Of a stretch of 58,923 nucleotides of DNA, positions 58,921 through 58,923 are shown piece by piece. Within the stretch, counting starts at the first letter, position 1; each line of letters opens with the position of its first letter. The stretch lies in NCBI GenBank assembly GCA_028692735.1, contig JAQUWS010000003.1, positions 1-58,923 of the forward strand, read 5' to 3'. Made by a program: the position numbers and the translations under genes. The DNA is from Candidatus Altimarinota bacterium (lineage in GTDB: Bacteria; Patescibacteriota; Gracilibacteria; BD1-5; UBA6164). Below the pieces are notes generated by a model that saw nothing but the letters and a program-made list of their open reading frames with translations, did no database searches and was not told where the DNA came from.

Positions 58921-58923
58921 AAA

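Noticed and set aside
1-58923. UGA as tryptophan (code 4, Mycoplasma-like)
   Set aside because: UGA sits at invariant Gly positions (Walker A, GDNR, GHSFGG), and Trp is encoded by TGG.

Overview
The window reads as a chromosome segment of a Patescibacteria/CPR bacterium that uses genetic code 25 (UGA = glycine), i.e. the Absconditabacteria (SR1) or Gracilibacteria branch. With standard stops almost every gene falls into short pieces. With UGA as Gly the pieces join into full-length proteins, and the in-frame UGAs sit where families demand glycine, for example the Walker A of the UvrD helicase, the prepilin cleavage-site Gly and GHSFGG of a hydrolase. TGG is used separately for Trp. All boundaries below assume TAA/TAG stops only. 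The DNA is very AT-rich, intergenic gaps are small, Shine-Dalgarno sequences are not evident, and many units end in long AT-rich hairpins. I saw no rRNA, tRNA, CRISPR array or insertion sequence.

Layout. 1-12823 (minus): yraN start, lepB, hisS, a 2189-residue alpha-2-macroglobulin and a 1317-residue prepilin-LRR-FISUMP surface protein. 13019-15121 (plus): PBP1C, divergent from the pilin-like gene. 15156-17055 (minus): an HD hydrolase with a frameshift and an unknown gene. 17236-24163 (plus): UvrD helicase, unknown, D-Ala-D-Ala ligase, alpha/beta hydrolase, RDD-like membrane protein and membrane-anchored MurF. 24778-33599 (plus): a 1229-residue repeat protein, a glycolipid/membrane operon (metallophosphoesterase, DedA-LssY, glycosyltransferase), a degenerate Fic protein and a GNAT-like protein. 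34321-34467: a SAM-I riboswitch with terminator in front of metK. 35678-40653: membrane or secreted proteins, a YgjP-like metallopeptidase and a possible beta-carbonic-anhydrase-like protein.

40752-47778 is a six-gene cluster homologous to group 4 [NiFe]-hydrogenase/complex I membrane modules (small subunit, two NuoL/N-type antiporter subunits, NuoH, HyfE-like, NuoCD). The four Fe-S cysteines of the small subunit and at least three of the four Ni-Fe cysteines of the large subunit are replaced, and there is no ferredoxin-like subunit. It looks like an Ehr-type complex that cannot do hydrogenase or quinone chemistry. Three tandem small paralogues follow, then class I lysyl-tRNA synthetase, an unknown gene and an HNH endonuclease.

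52464-58920 holds a GHKL ATPase/STAS-like (DUF4325) pair, a two-gene operon joining CesT/YbjN-like domains to a trypsin-like protease with a zinc ribbon, and two secreted proteins of unknown function. The envelope genes (A2M, PBP1C, giant pilin-like protein, MurF, Ddl, signal peptidase) point to a small cell that invests heavily in its surface, which fits a host-attached or predatory life. That last point is inference.
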